A stretch of DNA of 6,715 nt, from assembly GCA_021828425.1 (NCBI GenBank), contig JAKARN010000078.1:1-6715 (forward strand), in the 5' to 3' direction. Under the pieces are notes generated by a model, which was not told the origin of the DNA, did not search any database, and was given only the letters and a program-made list of their open reading frames with translations. Both the position numbers and the translations under genes were made by a program. This DNA is from Pseudomonadota bacterium (GTDB lineage: Bacteria; Pseudomonadota; Gammaproteobacteria; JAKAQQ01). This document shows positions 5,268 through 6,715 of this stretch, piece after piece; positions within the stretch are counted from its first letter, which is position 1, and every line of letters starts with the position of its first letter.

Positions 5268-6455
5268 ATGTCCACGGCACTTCTCGCCCTCGCTGACGGA
5301 AGTATTTTCGAGGGCCACTCCGTTGGACACGAAGGCCAAGCCACCGGCGAGACGGTTTTCAATACGGCCCTCACGGGGTACCAGGAAATCCTGACCGACC
5401 CCTCCTACTGGGGCCAGCTCGTGGTCCTCACCATGCCCCATGTGGGCAATGTGGGGGCTAACCGCGCTGACGAGGAAAGCACCGTTCCGGCGGCAGCGGG
5501 GGTGATCCTCCGTCACGCCAGCCGGTTTACGAGCAGCTGGCGGGCCGAGATCCCGCTCGAATCCTTTTTCCGGTCTCGTGGCATCGTCGCCATCGCCGGA
5601 ATCGACACCCGCCGTCTGACCCGTCATCTGCGGGATCACGGCGCGCAAAATGGCTGTATCCTGACCGGCCCCGTGACGGAGCGGCAACGGGAACTGGCCG
5701 TGAGCACGGCCCGGGCTCTGCCTTCCATGGTAGGACAGGACCTCACCCCGGGCGTGACCCGCCCGAGCCCGGTTTCATGGACCCAGGGGATCTGGCACCC
5801 GGCTGAAAAGCCCGTCTCGCCGGCCTCTCACCGGGGCCTTGGGCATCCCCATGTCCTGGTTTACGATTTCGGGGTCAAAAAGAATATTCTCGGCCTGCTT
5901 GTCGATCGCGGTTGCCGGGTGACGGTGGTCCCGGCGACGAGCCGGATCGAGGACGGGCTGGCGCTTCGACCGGATGGCGTTCTCTTCTCCAACGGTCCGG
6001 GAGATCCGGAAGCGATGGGACATGCGGTGACCACGGCGCGTGATTGGCTCACGCGGCGGGTGCCCTTTTTTGGCATCTGTCTCGGGCACCAGCTCCTGGG
6101 TTTGGCCAGTGGAGGCAGGACCGTCAAGATGAAGTTTGGACATCACGGGGCCAATCATCCGGTCATCGAGCTGGCCACGGGACGGGTCTGGATCACGAGC
6201 CAGAACCATGGCTTTACGGTCGATGAAGCGTCACTGCCGGGCACGGTGCGGGTGACGCACCGTTCGCTCTTCGACGGTTCGTTGCAGGGTCTTGCTCGCA
6301 CCGATGTGCCGGCCCTGGGATTCCAGGGACACCCGGAAGCCAGCCCCGGCCCACACGATGCGGCTGGCTTGTTTGACCAGTTCCTGGGACTCCTCACGGG
6401 ATCCGGCACGAATGCGGGGAACGGACGGGAAGGCACACATGCCCAGACGGACTGA
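5265..6455 (+). CDS. carA: Carbamoyl-phosphate synthase small (glutaminase) subunit
   Basis: Hydrolyses glutamine and passes ammonia through a tunnel to CarB, which makes carbamoyl phosphate for pyrimidines and arginine. The 396 residues compare with 382 in E. coli. The N-terminal CPSase small-subunit domain shows LADGSIFEG (9-17), [18 protein letters not shown] (31-48), [12 protein letters not shown] (61-72) and [12 protein letters not shown] (112-123). The class I glutamine amidotransferase domain begins near 195 with [13 protein letters not shown] (197-209). It continues through SNGPGDP (242-248), [16 protein letters not shown] (269-284), [11 protein letters not shown] (290-300) and [15 protein letters not shown] (353-367). 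The triad is C272, H356 and E358. The start is ATG 5265, or 5268 since two ATG codons are adjacent. The C-terminal tail (about 380-396) is poorly conserved and overlaps carB by 17 bases. Confidence 0.97.
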   Translation: MMSTALLALADGSIFEGHSVGHEGQATGETVFNTALTGYQEILTDPSYWGQLVVLTMPHVGNVGANRADEESTVPAAAGVILRHASRFTSSWRAEIPLESFFRSRGIVAIAGIDTRRLTRHLRDHGAQNGCILTGPVTERQRELAVSTARALPSMVGQDLTPGVTRPSPVSWTQGIWHPAEKPVSPASHRGLGHPHVLVYDFGVKKNILGLLVDRGCRVTVVPATSRIEDGLALRPDGVLFSNGPGDPEAMGHAVTTARDWLTRRVPFFGICLGHQLLGLASGGRTVKMKFGHHGANHPVIELATGRVWITSQNHGFTVDEASLPGTVRVTHRSLFDGSLQGLARTDVPALGFQGHPEASPGPHDAAGLFDQFLGLLTGSGTNAGNGREGTHAQTD

Positions 6456-6715
6456 TCTCGAAAGCATTCTCGTGATCGGGGCTGGCCCGATTGTCATCGG
6501 GCAGGCCTGTGAATTCGACTATTCGGGTACCCAGGCCCTGAAGGCGCTTCGGGAGGAGGGATACCGGGTCATTCTGGTCAATTCGAATCCGGCCACGATC
6601 ATGACCGATCCGGAGATCGCCGATGCCGTCTACATCGAGCCCATTCGATGGCCGACCCTCGCCCGGATCATTGAGCGCGAGCGGCCCTCCGCACTCCTGC
6701 CGACCATGGGCGGAC
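6439..6715 (+). CDS. carB: Carbamoyl-phosphate synthase large subunit, N-terminal 92 residues, cut by window edge
   Basis: The synthetase subunit uses two ATP, bicarbonate and CarA-derived ammonia to form carbamoyl phosphate. From the ATG at 6439 the frame stays open to the window end. It gives 92 residues starting [20 protein letters not shown], very close to the E. coli start ([20 protein letters not shown]). Further matches are [13 protein letters not shown] (21-33), [19 protein letters not shown] (37-55), [13 protein letters not shown] (57-69) and LPTMGG (87-92). This is the pre-ATP-grasp part of the first carboxyphosphate half; the full protein is about 1,070 residues. The ribosome site GGGAAGG (6427-6433), five bases before the ATG, lies inside carA. 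The 17-base overlap with carA suggests coupled translation, which suits a 1:1 complex. Confidence 0.97.
   Translation, partial: MPRRTDLESILVIGAGPIVIGQACEFDYSGTQALKALREEGYRVILVNSNPATIMTDPEIADAVYIEPIRWPTLARIIERERPSALLPTMGG

Noticed and set aside
5193..5687. A 164-codon minus-strand frame running from the carA leader into carA
   Set aside because: It mirrors carA codons and has no recognisable domain; the carA reading is strongly conserved.
1..6715. Mobile element, prophage, toxin-antitoxin, defence system or CRISPR array
   Set aside because: No transposase, integrase, terminal inverted repeats, regularly spaced repeats or uncharacterised genes were found; every sizeable gene belongs to a known housekeeping family.

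Overview
This 6.7 kb window is a compact stretch of core bacterial chromosome with high G+C (roughly 60% or more by eye). It most resembles a gammaproteobacterium. The reasons are a bacterial poly(A) polymerase (pcnB) followed directly by folK and the pantothenate genes, an Azotobacter-type 7Fe ferredoxin, a tRNA-Glu very close to that of E. coli, and CarA/CarB sequences close to the E. coli proteins. I cannot name a genus. I see no mobile element, phage gene, CRISPR array or sign of recent transfer.

Layout. On the minus strand, reading leftwards, there is a promoter near 418-423, a tRNA-Glu(CTC) at 309-384, and the start of a 7Fe ferredoxin gene (fdxA, from 255, cut by the left window edge). 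On the plus strand, reading rightwards, there is pcnB (450-1760), folK (1773-2276), a deoxynucleoside kinase (2227-2931), panB (2928-3767), panC (3811-4701) and panD (4728-5114). These six genes are packed with short gaps or overlaps and probably form one operon. After a 150-base gap with its own candidate promoter and a structured leader comes carA (5265-6455). It overlaps carB (6439 onward) by 17 bases, and carB is cut by the right edge.

How the genes fit together. PanB makes ketopantoate from 2-ketoisovalerate using methylene-tetrahydrofolate. PanD makes beta-alanine from aspartate. PanC joins pantoate and beta-alanine into pantothenate, the precursor of coenzyme A. FolK makes a folate precursor and so links to the one-carbon donor used by PanB. 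The deoxynucleoside kinase salvages deoxynucleosides. CarAB makes carbamoyl phosphate for pyrimidine and arginine synthesis. PcnB adds poly(A) tails that promote RNA decay, and its presence with folK reflects a conserved gene order more than a shared pathway.

The protein-coding content is ordinary and well conserved, and I do not see an undescribed system. What deserves a second look is in the non-coding parts: a tRNA placed as if co-transcribed with fdxA, a possible bidirectional promoter between the tRNA and pcnB, the large folK/kinase overlap, and the carA leader. That leader has an 11-base direct repeat, competing hairpins, and a perfect Shine-Dalgarno sequence at the wrong distance from the carA start.
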